From assembly GCA_022566315.1 (NCBI GenBank), contig JADFJC010000021.1, positions 1 to 37,947 on the forward strand: DNA of 37,947 bases. The letters are read 5' to 3'. The notes under the pieces were generated by a model, which saw nothing but the letters and a program-made list of their open reading frames with translations, was not told where the DNA came from and searched no databases. The stretch's first letter is position 1; each line of letters opens with the position of its first letter. The position numbers were made by a program, and so were the translations under genes. Shown one piece after another: positions 16,324 through 23,023 of the stretch. Source of the stretch: Planctomycetota bacterium. GTDB lineage: Bacteria; Planctomycetota; Phycisphaerae; Sedimentisphaerales; Anaerobacaceae.

Positions 16324-16489
16324 CCCTATAAGAAGTAAGTCAGATTTGCATAGTCCCAGCTCTTCGTTTACACCCCCCCCCAACAAACCTTTGACGAACT
16401 CAGGCCAGGGTTTGAGAGTACCAACCTGGAGTGCTGGAATATATCAAAGTTTAATAACACTAAGGACTTGTAAATAAATTATCTTCCAT

Positions 16490-16697
16490 TCTTGACTCTT
16501 GACTGTCGTCAGACAAGTTTTGTCTGGCTGCGGCCCTGCCTGCCGGCCTCAGTAAAACTCGGACTACCAACCAGTAGACCTGCGTTTTGCTTCCACCGTA
16601 AGGTGTCCTGTGGACTTGCCAGCCTTGTCCTCGCTCAGCCAAAAACGAAACTTGCCTGACGGCAGTCAAGGCCTAATTTCTTTACCAGTCCTAAAAC
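16490..16697. repeat. Mosaic of repeats between trkA and pheT, including dispersed repeat copy B
   Basis: The 492-base gap between pheT and trkA has no believable gene. It contains a TTGACTCTTGACTGTC short tandem (about 16493-16510) and a perfect hairpin CAGACAA-GTT-TTGTCTG (about 16511-16527). At 16632-16697 lies the longest and best-preserved copy of the repeat family, ending CTAATTTCTTTACCAGTCC, just beyond the trkA stop. A 69-codon antisense frame across this interval (16460-16669) is a translation of repeats. Confidence 0.65.
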
Positions 16698-16716
16698 TTT
16701 TGGGACAGACCGGATG

Positions 16717-17400
16717 TCATGTTTTGTTTTTAGCAGTGAGTAAATCCACCGCCTTTTTAATGTTCTCAGCGGTTGAGATTAAGAACAGCTCATCGCCTTC
16801 ATTGATGACCTGCTTACCCCTGGGGATTGAGAATTCTTCTGTTTGCTGATTATATACCGCAATGAAAACACACTGGGAGGGGAACCGGCGACTTCCTACA
16901 ATGTCCTGCACACTTTTACCGGCGACTTTTGCATGCTCAGGCACAATAACCAAGAAGATATCCGCCTTGCCTCCACCTATGGTTGTTATTCTTCTGACCT
17001 GAGGGTTCTCGATGTCCATCATTATCTGGCTGACCATCAGGTCGGTTACCCGAACAATCGAGTGTACGCCGGCAACTCTATAAGCATTTTTATATGCTGG
17101 GTCTTTCATTCTGACTATAATCTGGGGCACCTCAAAACTCTTAGCCAATATTGCACAAGCAAGGTTGTCGGCGTCGTTGCCCGTTGCAGCAACCACCACG
17201 TCGGCCTTTTCGATGCCGGCTTCATTCAAGGCTTCGATGCTCGTGGCGCTTCCGTTAATCGCAACAACTCCTGTTTCGGCATATAGCTTATCGCAGATTT
17301 CCTTGTCCTGCTCAATCAATACCACATCATGCTTGTTATCCAGTAACCTGTGAACAAGCCCACCCCCAACCATTCCACCGCCAGTGACCACAATATACAT
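16717..17400 (-). CDS. trkA: Trk/Ktr potassium uptake regulatory subunit TrkA
   Basis: A 227-residue cytoplasmic RCK protein that gates the TrkH channel in response to bound nucleotide. Residues 1-120 form the Rossmann RCK-N domain with GGGMVGGGL at 7-15 and the acidic end of strand 2 (VVLIEQD). Residues 140-220 form an RCK-C domain (IFLVIVPEHAKVAGKSVQDI). It is the half-size KtrA-like form, one RCK pair instead of two. The ATG at 17400 has GGAGGT nine bases upstream. It lies 69 bases downstream of trkH on the same strand, and the pair is surely one operon. A tandem-repeat patch sits between them, and dispersed repeat copy B follows the stop. Confidence 0.93.
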   Translation of the reverse strand: MYIVVTGGGMVGGGLVHRLLDNKHDVVLIEQDKEICDKLYAETGVVAINGSATSIEALNEAGIEKADVVVAATGNDADNLACAILAKSFEVPQIIVRMKDPAYKNAYRVAGVHSIVRVTDLMVSQIMMDIENPQVRRITTIGGGKADIFLVIVPEHAKVAGKSVQDIVGSRRFPSQCVFIAVYNQQTEEFSIPRGKQVINEGDELFLISTAENIKKAVDLLTAKNKT

Positions 17401-17422
17401 TTTTTATTACCTCCAATAAAGC

Positions 17423-17480
17423 TGGTAACTGGTGATTGGTAATTGCTTACCATTTAACCAATTAACCAATTAACTAATTC
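17423..17480. repeat. AACCAATT tandem repeat between trkH and trkA
   Basis: Units of ACTGGTGATTGGTAATT type are followed by three AACCAATT-like units. The first minus-strand unit (GTTAATTGGTTAATTGG) contains the TAA stop of trkH at 17472-17470. A related patch is at 25324-25388. Confidence 0.75.
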
Positions 17481-19002
17481 TCCAGGCCTTTCTTGAAAAC
17501 AAAAGCAAAACCGGCAATATTTCCAGTCTTCCCGCTAACATGCCAAAGATATACGTTAGTTTCACAACAGGATGAATATCCATCATATCCTGGCGCGAGA
17601 TATAACAGGGGCCGATATTTCCCATCGCGGAAAACATCCCTGAGAACGATTTCCAGGGACCTTGATTTGAAAACAGGGCCGTAATCACTCCGCCAACCAG
17701 TAATAATACCATCCATGTGAAAAATAAAGCAGCTATCCGATGCACTTCGCCTTCGGGTAATATTTTCCTGTCAATAATCAGGTCTGTGGACGCCTTGCTT
17801 GAGGTTCTCAACTTGAAAAGCTCCCTGAACATCAGCCGATTAAGTATGGCGATGCGCAAGACTTTAAAGCCCCCCGCCGTTGACCCAACACAACCACCGA
17901 TAACCATCATAACCAGGAACAATTGTTTAGCCGCAACACCGAAGAAATCAGAACCAATATTCTTTGTCGCAAAACCGCTCGTTGTGAGAATAGAAATCAC
18001 CTGGAATATGCTGTGTCGAAATGAGCGTTCAAATTCGCCGAGGTCGATAGCGGTACCACGTCTAAAGAGAGCCTCAAGAGCACCTGTCTTGTAAAGACGC
18101 TCGATTAGGATAACGGTCGTAAAGACGGCTATGAGTCGCCACCAGTAGCGAATCTCGATGTTATCCCAGAGTGCCTTAAAGTCTCTCGTCAAGAGACGGT
18201 AATGGACCAGAAAGTTGATTCCGCCTAACATCATTATGAACGCCAGGGTATATTCTATCAGTCTGTAATTGGGATGTCCCGTCAGGCGGTAAAATTCGAT
18301 GCTGCTGTCGTGGGGCGAAAATCCGCCGGTGGCCACAGCAGTCAGGGCGTGGCAAACGGCATCGAAAACCGGCATCCTTTCGACGGCAAGAACGGCCGCA
18401 GCCAATAGTGTAAGACCCGCATATATCGCCCAGATTATTCTGAGTGTATGGAACAATCCTGGCGCAGGCCTGCGGGAAGAAATCTTGTGACCCTCGGCCC
18501 CGAAGATATGATGAGCCCCGCTGGCCTGAAAGGTCAGCACCAAGAAAAAGGAAAGTATGCCTATGCCACCCAGCCACTGAGTAAGCGCCCGCCAGAAAAG
18601 TATGCTCCTCGGCATATTATCCAGCCCGGAAAAAATTGTGATACCGGTGGTAGTAAAACCACTCATAGCTTCAAAGTAGGCATTGAGGTAGTTCGAAGGA
18701 GTTGCAATTGCAAAGGGCAAAGCTCCTATCGCAGAGACAACAAGCCAACTGAGGGCACATATAAGCATAGAACCGGTAGTATCAAGCACTTCCGGCTTAA
18801 ACACGTGGCGCAAAATCATTCCGAGCGAAAATGAGATTAGAGCCGCAATGACAAAAGCGGTTGCGGTAACCCAGCCGTCACCCATTCGTCCCCAGTAAAT
18901 GAGAACGACTATCAGCGGGAACAAAAGAATCAGGCCTAATATCTCCAGCAGATTTCCAATATAATGAAATATACAACTGATTCGTCGAAATCCGTTTCTC
19001 AT
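17470..19002 (-). CDS. trkH: Trk potassium uptake channel subunit TrkH
   Basis: A polytopic inner-membrane protein of about 510 residues, the K+ translocating subunit of the Trk/Ktr system. The four pore-loop selectivity filters are visible: GFTTTGITI, ATGGFS, TTSGFA and GNIGP. Each is followed by a hydrophobic M2 helix; eight to ten membrane segments are evident. TrkA encoded downstream is its gating partner. I prefer the ATG at 19002, with GGAG six bases upstream. An ATG four codons earlier (19014) is also possible but has no ribosome site. The stop codon is supplied by a tandem-repeat patch (17423-17480). The gene is divergent from the AAA ATPase gene. Confidence 0.92.
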   Translation of the reverse strand: MRNGFRRISCIFHYIGNLLEILGLILLFPLIVVLIYWGRMGDGWVTATAFVIAALISFSLGMILRHVFKPEVLDTTGSMLICALSWLVVSAIGALPFAIATPSNYLNAYFEAMSGFTTTGITIFSGLDNMPRSILFWRALTQWLGGIGILSFFLVLTFQASGAHHIFGAEGHKISSRRPAPGLFHTLRIIWAIYAGLTLLAAAVLAVERMPVFDAVCHALTAVATGGFSPHDSSIEFYRLTGHPNYRLIEYTLAFIMMLGGINFLVHYRLLTRDFKALWDNIEIRYWWRLIAVFTTVILIERLYKTGALEALFRRGTAIDLGEFERSFRHSIFQVISILTTSGFATKNIGSDFFGVAAKQLFLVMMVIGGCVGSTAGGFKVLRIAILNRLMFRELFKLRTSSKASTDLIIDRKILPEGEVHRIAALFFTWMVLLLVGGVITALFSNQGPWKSFSGMFSAMGNIGPCYISRQDMMDIHPVVKLTYIFGMLAGRLEILPVLLLFSRKAWRIS

Positions 19003-19136
19003 TCGCAACTCCATAGTTCATCAACGTTGCTGTCGGCCTGATTTCTGAATTATAATGCCGGTGGGGACTATTGCAAGTTATTTAACCGGCCAATATCACA
19101 GCCGACCGGCACAAAAGATTTGTAATGGGCAAATTT

Positions 19137-19168
19137 GGACTTTTGTTTTTTTGGTTTTTCTTTATAAT
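19137..19168 (+). promoter_or_regulatory. T-rich promoter-like element, copy 1
   Basis: GGACTTTT is followed by a T-rich tract and an exact TATAAT (19163-19168). A close relative lies at 20810-20842. Located about 140 bases before the AAA ATPase start. Confidence 0.4.
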
Positions 19169-19204
19169 GTGGTGGCAACTAATCCGCGTTAAGCAATTTA
19201 AAGA

Positions 19205-19225
19205 TATCCCGATTCTATCGGGATA
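19205..19225. repeat. Perfect 9-bp palindrome with 3-base loop
   Basis: TATCCCGAT-TCT-ATCGGGATA, between the divergent trkH and AAA ATPase genes. No T-tract follows, so it is not a terminator. It may be an operator or another short interspersed hairpin. Confidence 0.55.
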
Positions 19226-19309
19226 GTAAGATGCTTCCAATCATTATGTTAGATTGTTAGGATGTAATTTAGTCTCAACTATATAAGCAAATACTTGGGG
19301 CAGCGTACA

Positions 19310-20797
19310 ATGGACGATACCGAGCGATTTGAACAACTTATCAATAGCGGCTATTGCTGCATATCCATTGTTAGTCATGAAGAACGGTACGCACTGGAAA
19401 TCGTACACCAGGCGGCACTTGGTCAAAAGCGTGGTATGTGGATATGGTCTGTCGCCGGCGGCGTCAGAGAGGGCTTTCTGTCTGACAGCCCTTTCATAGC
19501 TGATACTGAAACTCCCGCCACCGGACTTCGTTATCTTACCGACGTAAAGAAAGGTTCTATTTGTGTAACCCTCGACCTTGCTGAACATCTCAAGGGAGGC
19601 CTGACGTTGCGGGCACTGCGTGACCTTATCGACTGTTTGGAGAAGAATGGCAGCACACTCGTGATGATTGACAGCGAAGACAAACTGCCGGAAATCGTAA
19701 AATCTTATGCAAGGCCTTTTGAAATTTCTTTTCCCGACCGCCGAGAGCTTTTAGAAATTGTTCGTAAAACAGTACAGCGTTTTAACCGAGAAAAACCTAT
19801 TGAGATTGGCATATCGAAAAAGGGGCTGGATACTATTGTCCGTAACCTTCGTGGCTTGACCCGCCGTCAGGCTGAACGCATTATTATCGATACCGTCGCC
19901 GACGACAGACGCTTCGACGACAATGATATAAACGTCGTAATTGCGAGCAAACGACGGATGATTCAACGCGGAGGCTTGCTGGAGTATATCCAAATACCCC
20001 TGGACCTTAGCGAAATCGGCGGTATGAGGCAACTGAAGAAATGGCTGAACCAGCGCAAAGATGCATTTAGCTCCCAAGCCAGAAAGTTTGGCCTTGAAGC
20101 ACCCAGGGGCGTGCTTATGCTCGGCGTACAGGGCGCCGGAAAAAGTCTCTGTGCCAAGGCGATTGCAACCGCCTGGCAACAGCCGCTCTTGAGATTGGAC
20201 CCCGGTGTTCTATTCAACAGCTACATTGGCGAATCTGAACGCAACCTCCGAGAGGCATTGCGGCAAACCGAAATGATGTCCCCAGTAGTTCTGTGGATTG
20301 ACGAAATCGAAAAGGGCTTTGCCTCGGCCGCCAGTCAAAGCACCGATGGTGGCCTGTCTAAAAGGATGTTCGGAACTCTGCTGACCTGGTTACAGGAGCG
20401 CGAAGCACCAGTATTTGTCGTCGCTACCGCCAATGACATCGAGGCCCTGCCGCCCGAACTTCTGCGCAAAGGCCGATTCGACGAAATATTCTTTGTTGAC
20501 CTGCCCAGCGAGGATGTGCGGAAGGAAATATTTGCTATTCATATAAAGAAACGTAAACGAGAGCCCAAGAAATTCGAGCTGGCGGCATTGGCCGAGGCAT
20601 CTGAAGGTTATAGCGGCTCTGAAATAGAGCAGGCCGTCGTATCCGCCCTGCATGCGGCGTATGCAGACAAAAGCCGCCTAAATACAGAGCGGATTCTCTC
20701 GGCCTTGAGGGCTTCGCCGCCGCTTTCAGTTACGCTCGCAGAAAGAGTTCAAGCCCTTCGAGCCTGGGCTGAGGGCAGATGCGTCCCGGCTGATTGA
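19310..20797 (+). CDS. Ycf46-like AAA+ ATPase
   Basis: A 495-residue soluble protein. Residues 1-240 form an N-domain (starting MDDTERFEQLINSG) typical of the Ycf46 group. The AAA+ module follows: Walker A GVQGAGKS (about 271-278), Walker B VLWIDEIEKG (about 325-335), and the second region of homology with ATANDIEALPPELLRKGRFDE (about 360-385). A C-terminal lid contains SEGYSGSEIEQAV. This is FtsH/proteasomal-ATPase-like but has no protease domain or membrane segment. Ycf46 proteins are known from plastids and cyanobacteria with poorly defined roles; function here is unknown. I chose ATG 19310; an in-frame TTG at 19295 is also open. The PEGA lipoprotein gene follows on the same strand after 198 repeat-rich bases. 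Confidence 0.85.
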   Translation: MDDTERFEQLINSGYCCISIVSHEERYALEIVHQAALGQKRGMWIWSVAGGVREGFLSDSPFIADTETPATGLRYLTDVKKGSICVTLDLAEHLKGGLTLRALRDLIDCLEKNGSTLVMIDSEDKLPEIVKSYARPFEISFPDRRELLEIVRKTVQRFNREKPIEIGISKKGLDTIVRNLRGLTRRQAERIIIDTVADDRRFDDNDINVVIASKRRMIQRGGLLEYIQIPLDLSEIGGMRQLKKWLNQRKDAFSSQARKFGLEAPRGVLMLGVQGAGKSLCAKAIATAWQQPLLRLDPGVLFNSYIGESERNLREALRQTEMMSPVVLWIDEIEKGFASAASQSTDGGLSKRMFGTLLTWLQEREAPVFVVATANDIEALPPELLRKGRFDEIFFVDLPSEDVRKEIFAIHIKKRKREPKKFELAALAEASEGYSGSEIEQAVVSALHAAYADKSRLNTERILSALRASPPLSVTLAERVQALRAWAEGRCVPAD

Positions 20798-20809
20798 AAA
20801 ACAGACTAA

Positions 20810-20842
20810 GGACTTTTATCTTTTTGTTTTTTCTTTTATAAT
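20810..20842 (+). promoter_or_regulatory. T-rich promoter-like element, copy 2
   Basis: GGACTTTT, a T-rich tract and TATAAT (20837-20842), nearly the same as copy 1 at 19137-19168. It lies 13 bases after the AAA ATPase stop and about 155 bases before the lipoprotein start. Confidence 0.4.
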
Positions 20843-20891
20843 TGGCCTATTAACGGAGCTTAAATGATTTAATAGTATAGGAATTTGTATT

Positions 20892-20955
20892 AGCCACAGA
20901 GGTCACAGAGAACACAGAGATATAAAAATATAAATCAGTGTTAATCTGTGTCTAA
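20892..20955. repeat. CACAGAG / AATCTGTGT interspersed repeats
   Basis: Two families lie side by side upstream of the lipoprotein gene: CCACAGAGGTCACAGAG followed by AACACAGAG, and AATCAGTGTTAATCTGTGTC. Both are of a kind I know from many environmental genomes. Confidence 0.65.
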
Positions 20956-20995
20956 AGAAGTTCCGCCGAAGGCGGTTAATTTAAGGATACCTGTT

Positions 20996-21397
20996 ATGGG
21001 AAAATGCAGCCTGTTCGCCTTATTGGCTTTTGGCTTAAGTATCAACCTGTTACTTGCCGGCTGTGTGGAACGTAAGCTGACAATCAACACCGAGCCGCAG
21101 GGGGCGTTGGTTATGTTAAACGATGAGGAGATAGGCACCTCACCTGTTACGGTCTCGTTCGAATGGTATGGCGATTATTGGGTCAGGATAAGCAAGGAAG
21201 GCTACGAGTCCTTAAATACCCATCGCCCATTAAAAGGGCCGTGGTATGACGGATTTCCTTTCGATTTCTTCGCACAAATAGTCAACCCTGACAGAATCGT
21301 CGATTCATACGAATGGACGTTTGAGCTTGAACCCAAAAAGCAAATAAGCCGAGAAGAACTAATCCAAAACGCTGAGAAACTGAAGAAAGAGCTTTAA
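20996..21397 (+). CDS. PEGA-domain lipoprotein
   Basis: A 133-residue protein with a lipoprotein signal (lipobox LLAGC, Cys at about residue 22), so probably anchored in a membrane facing the periplasm. Residues 27-65 form a PEGA-type beta module (LTINTEPQGALVMLNDEEIGTSP), a fold often linked to surface layers and carbohydrate contact. The C-terminus is helical and charged. I chose the ATG at 20996, with AAGGA eight bases upstream. A longer frame from 20948 would begin inside interspersed repeats and displace the signal peptide. The precise role is unknown. Confidence 0.8.
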   Translation: MGKCSLFALLAFGLSINLLLAGCVERKLTINTEPQGALVMLNDEEIGTSPVTVSFEWYGDYWVRISKEGYESLNTHRPLKGPWYDGFPFDFFAQIVNPDRIVDSYEWTFELEPKKQISREELIQNAEKLKKEL

Positions 21398-21435
21398 CTA
21401 AAGGTCAGCTTTACCGAATGGAGCATTCGAAGCGC

Positions 21436-21464
21436 TTGCTTTTTGACCAGCCAGAAGGTATAAT
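21436..21464 (+). promoter_or_regulatory. Promoter of the small HicB-like module
   Basis: TTGCTT (21436-21441) and a perfect TATAAT (21459-21464) are 17 bases apart, about 60 bases before the first ATG of the module. Confidence 0.6.
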
Positions 21465-21525
21465 AAATTTGTAAGACAAAGAGTGTAAATGTTAACTCCT
21501 CACTCTAAGACAGCGAGGTATAGTT

Positions 21526-21693
21526 ATGAAATTAAAGACAATTATACATAAAGCGGAGGAAGGGGGCTATTGGGCAGAAATACCAGCCATCCCCGGCTGT
21601 GTTACTCAAGGCGATTCGTTTGAAGAGCTTTTGAAGAACATCTATGAAGCGGTGGAGGCCTGCTTATCTGTGGATACACCAACAAACCTTTAA
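21526..21693 (+). CDS. HicB-like small antitoxin-type protein
   Basis: A 55-residue protein of the HicB/UPF0150 fold. The sequence shows the diagnostic pattern [21 protein letters not shown] followed by the helix [16 protein letters not shown]. HicB proteins neutralise the HicA mRNA interferase. No HicA-like frame lies in the adjacent sequence, and there is no C-terminal DNA-binding extension, so this is a solitary minimal HicB. GCGAGG is present some eight bases upstream of the ATG. It is followed after 13 bases by another small gene, suggesting one transcript from the promoter at 21436-21464. Confidence 0.72.
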   Translation: MKLKTIIHKAEEGGYWAEIPAIPGCVTQGDSFEELLKNIYEAVEACLSVDTPTNL

Positions 21694-21706
21694 AATAGGG
21701 GGCTGT

Positions 21707-21910
21707 ATGGCTATTCTAAAGTTGGACAAACATGATGAGGACAAGGAAATCGAATTTGAATTAGATTACCTTGCGTCTTTAACAACCAGCCAGCGTTTTG
21801 AAATGATGTTCACAAAAACCCGGGAGATGTTGAGATTGCTTAGCTCTGCCACAGGTAAGAAAGATGGACGCAGAACAACTACTGAAATTATTAAAAGAAA
21901 ACCACGTTAA
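21707..21910 (+). CDS. Small protein of a nucleotidyltransferase-linked module
   Basis: A 67-residue, charged, mostly helical protein (LDKHDEDKEIEFELDYLASL, then TSQRFEMMFTKTREMLRLL). AGGGGG lies just before the ATG at 21707; the frame is open from 21644, but that part overlaps the HicB-like gene and has no ribosome site. From memory, small proteins with the EIEFELxYL...RFxMMFxK pattern precede minimal nucleotidyltransferase genes, and a 5' fragment of such a gene overlaps this one by 47 bases. No biochemical function can be assigned. Confidence 0.6.
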   Translation: MAILKLDKHDEDKEIEFELDYLASLTTSQRFEMMFTKTREMLRLLSSATGKKDGRRTTTEIIKRKPR

Positions 21911-22025
21911 ACACATATCTGAATATGAACAACCTATCCGTAAATCACAAAAGATTTTCCCGATACCAGTCTATTGCCAGTTGCAGGCCTTGCTTAAACG
22001 GTACTTTGGTTTTGTAGTCGATTAG
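21864..22025 (+). pseudogene. Truncated 5' end of a minimal nucleotidyltransferase-like gene
   Basis: The frame starts with MDAEQLLKLLKENHVKHI, the way many small antitoxin-type nucleotidyltransferases begin. It then loses all resemblance before the catalytic GSxxxG region should appear, and from 21945 on it is only antisense to the epimerase gene. The 53-codon frame closes at 22023-22025. The start overlaps the preceding small gene by 47 bases, as in translationally coupled pairs. I read it as the remains of a gene cut off by a deletion or rearrangement that joined it to the exopolysaccharide operon. Confidence 0.45.
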
Positions 22026-22883
22026 TTTCTTAGCCAGAGTGATGTCGGCGAGGGAGTGCTTTACGTCGCCGGGACGGGGGTCGGTGTAATTCGGCTTAAT
22101 ATTTTTTCCAACCAGTTGGTTAATCAGAGCAATAATCTCATTTACAGTTACGGCTTCGCCACAGGCGATATTTATCACCTCGCCTGCAGTGTGCTCAGCC
22201 CTTGCGGCAAGTAAGTTGGCCTCGACAACATTGTCAATATACGTGAAATCGCGGCTCTGCTCACCGTCGCCGTAAATAGTGGGCGGTTCGTCCTTCAATA
22301 TCGCTGTAACAAAAGCAGGTATGGCGGCTGCATATTGACTTGCCGGGTCCTGATGCGGGCCGAAGACGTTAAAATACCGCAGTGAAATAGTCTCAAGGCC
22401 GAAGACCTGATAGAAAACCGAGCAGTAATATTCGCCAACCAGCTTAGCGACCGCATAAGGTGAAAGCGGCATAGGCGTCATCGTCTCGACCTTCGATAAA
22501 GTAGGCGTATCGCCGTAAGCTGCGGAGCTTGCGGCATAGACGAATCGCTTTACGCCGGCGTCACGGGCAGCTAAAAGAAGCGTGAAAGTGGCATCGACGC
22601 AGTGCCTGTGCGTGGCGGCGGGGTCATCGACGCTGCGCGGGACAGAGGCCAAAGCACCCTGGTGCAAAACGACGTCGATATCTTTCATAGCCGATTGGGC
22701 GACCTCCGCATCGCCCATATCGGCCTGTATAAAATCGATTTTGTCTATGATAGAGGCAAGATTGCTTTTTTTGCCCGTGAGCAGATTGTCAACAACTCTT
22801 ACAAAGCAGCCTTGCGAGATGAGTTTTTTGCAGATATTCGAGCCGATAAAACCGGCTCCGCCGGTTACTAAGAATTTTGTCAT
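21945..22883 (-). CDS. NAD-dependent UDP-sugar 4-epimerase, WbpP-like
   Basis: A 312-residue cytoplasmic short-chain dehydrogenase/reductase of the extended class that interconverts C4 epimers of UDP-hexoses. It has NAD-binding GGAGFIGS at residues 7-14, catalytic Ser in AASSAAYGD (about 122-130) and the YAVAK dyad (about 147-151). The VPRSVDDP segment and overall pattern are closest to WbpP-type UDP-GlcNAc/GalNAc(A) epimerases, though plain GalE or a UDP-glucuronate epimerase cannot be excluded. I chose ATG 22883 over the adjacent TTG at 22886; GAGG lies about nine bases upstream. It is the last gene of the exopolysaccharide operon and probably supplies an activated sugar. Confidence 0.88.
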   Translation of the reverse strand: MTKFLVTGGAGFIGSNICKKLISQGCFVRVVDNLLTGKKSNLASIIDKIDFIQADMGDAEVAQSAMKDIDVVLHQGALASVPRSVDDPAATHRHCVDATFTLLLAARDAGVKRFVYAASSAAYGDTPTLSKVETMTPMPLSPYAVAKLVGEYYCSVFYQVFGLETISLRYFNVFGPHQDPASQYAAAIPAFVTAILKDEPPTIYGDGEQSRDFTYIDNVVEANLLAARAEHTAGEVINIACGEAVTVNEIIALINQLVGKNIKPNYTDPRPGDVKHSLADITLAKKLIDYKTKVPFKQGLQLAIDWYRENLL

Positions 22884-23000
22884 CAAATAAGCCTCTTACA
22901 AAAAACCTGCATACAAATTTAAGAACGCGCCAAGTTCTATTATAATAACGCAAAGCTCAATATTTTTCACTATCCAACAGAGTCTCAAACGTTTAGGGGC

Positions 23001-23023
23001 TTAGGACTGGTAAAGAAATTAGG
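23001..23023 (-). repeat. Dispersed repeat, copy D (core only, minus orientation)
   Basis: The minus strand carries CTAATTTCTTTACCAGTCC exactly as in copies B and C. The TAA near its start (23021-23019) is the stop codon of the BY-kinase gene. Confidence 0.78.

Noticed and set aside
16460-16669. 69-codon minus-strand frame
   Set aside because: It consists of repeat DNA next to copy B of the dispersed repeat; no start signal or homology pattern.
21398-21525. A hicA toxin gene upstream of the HicB-like gene
   Set aside because: The 128 bases contain the promoter and leader only; no frame with the HicA GSHxxF-type pattern.
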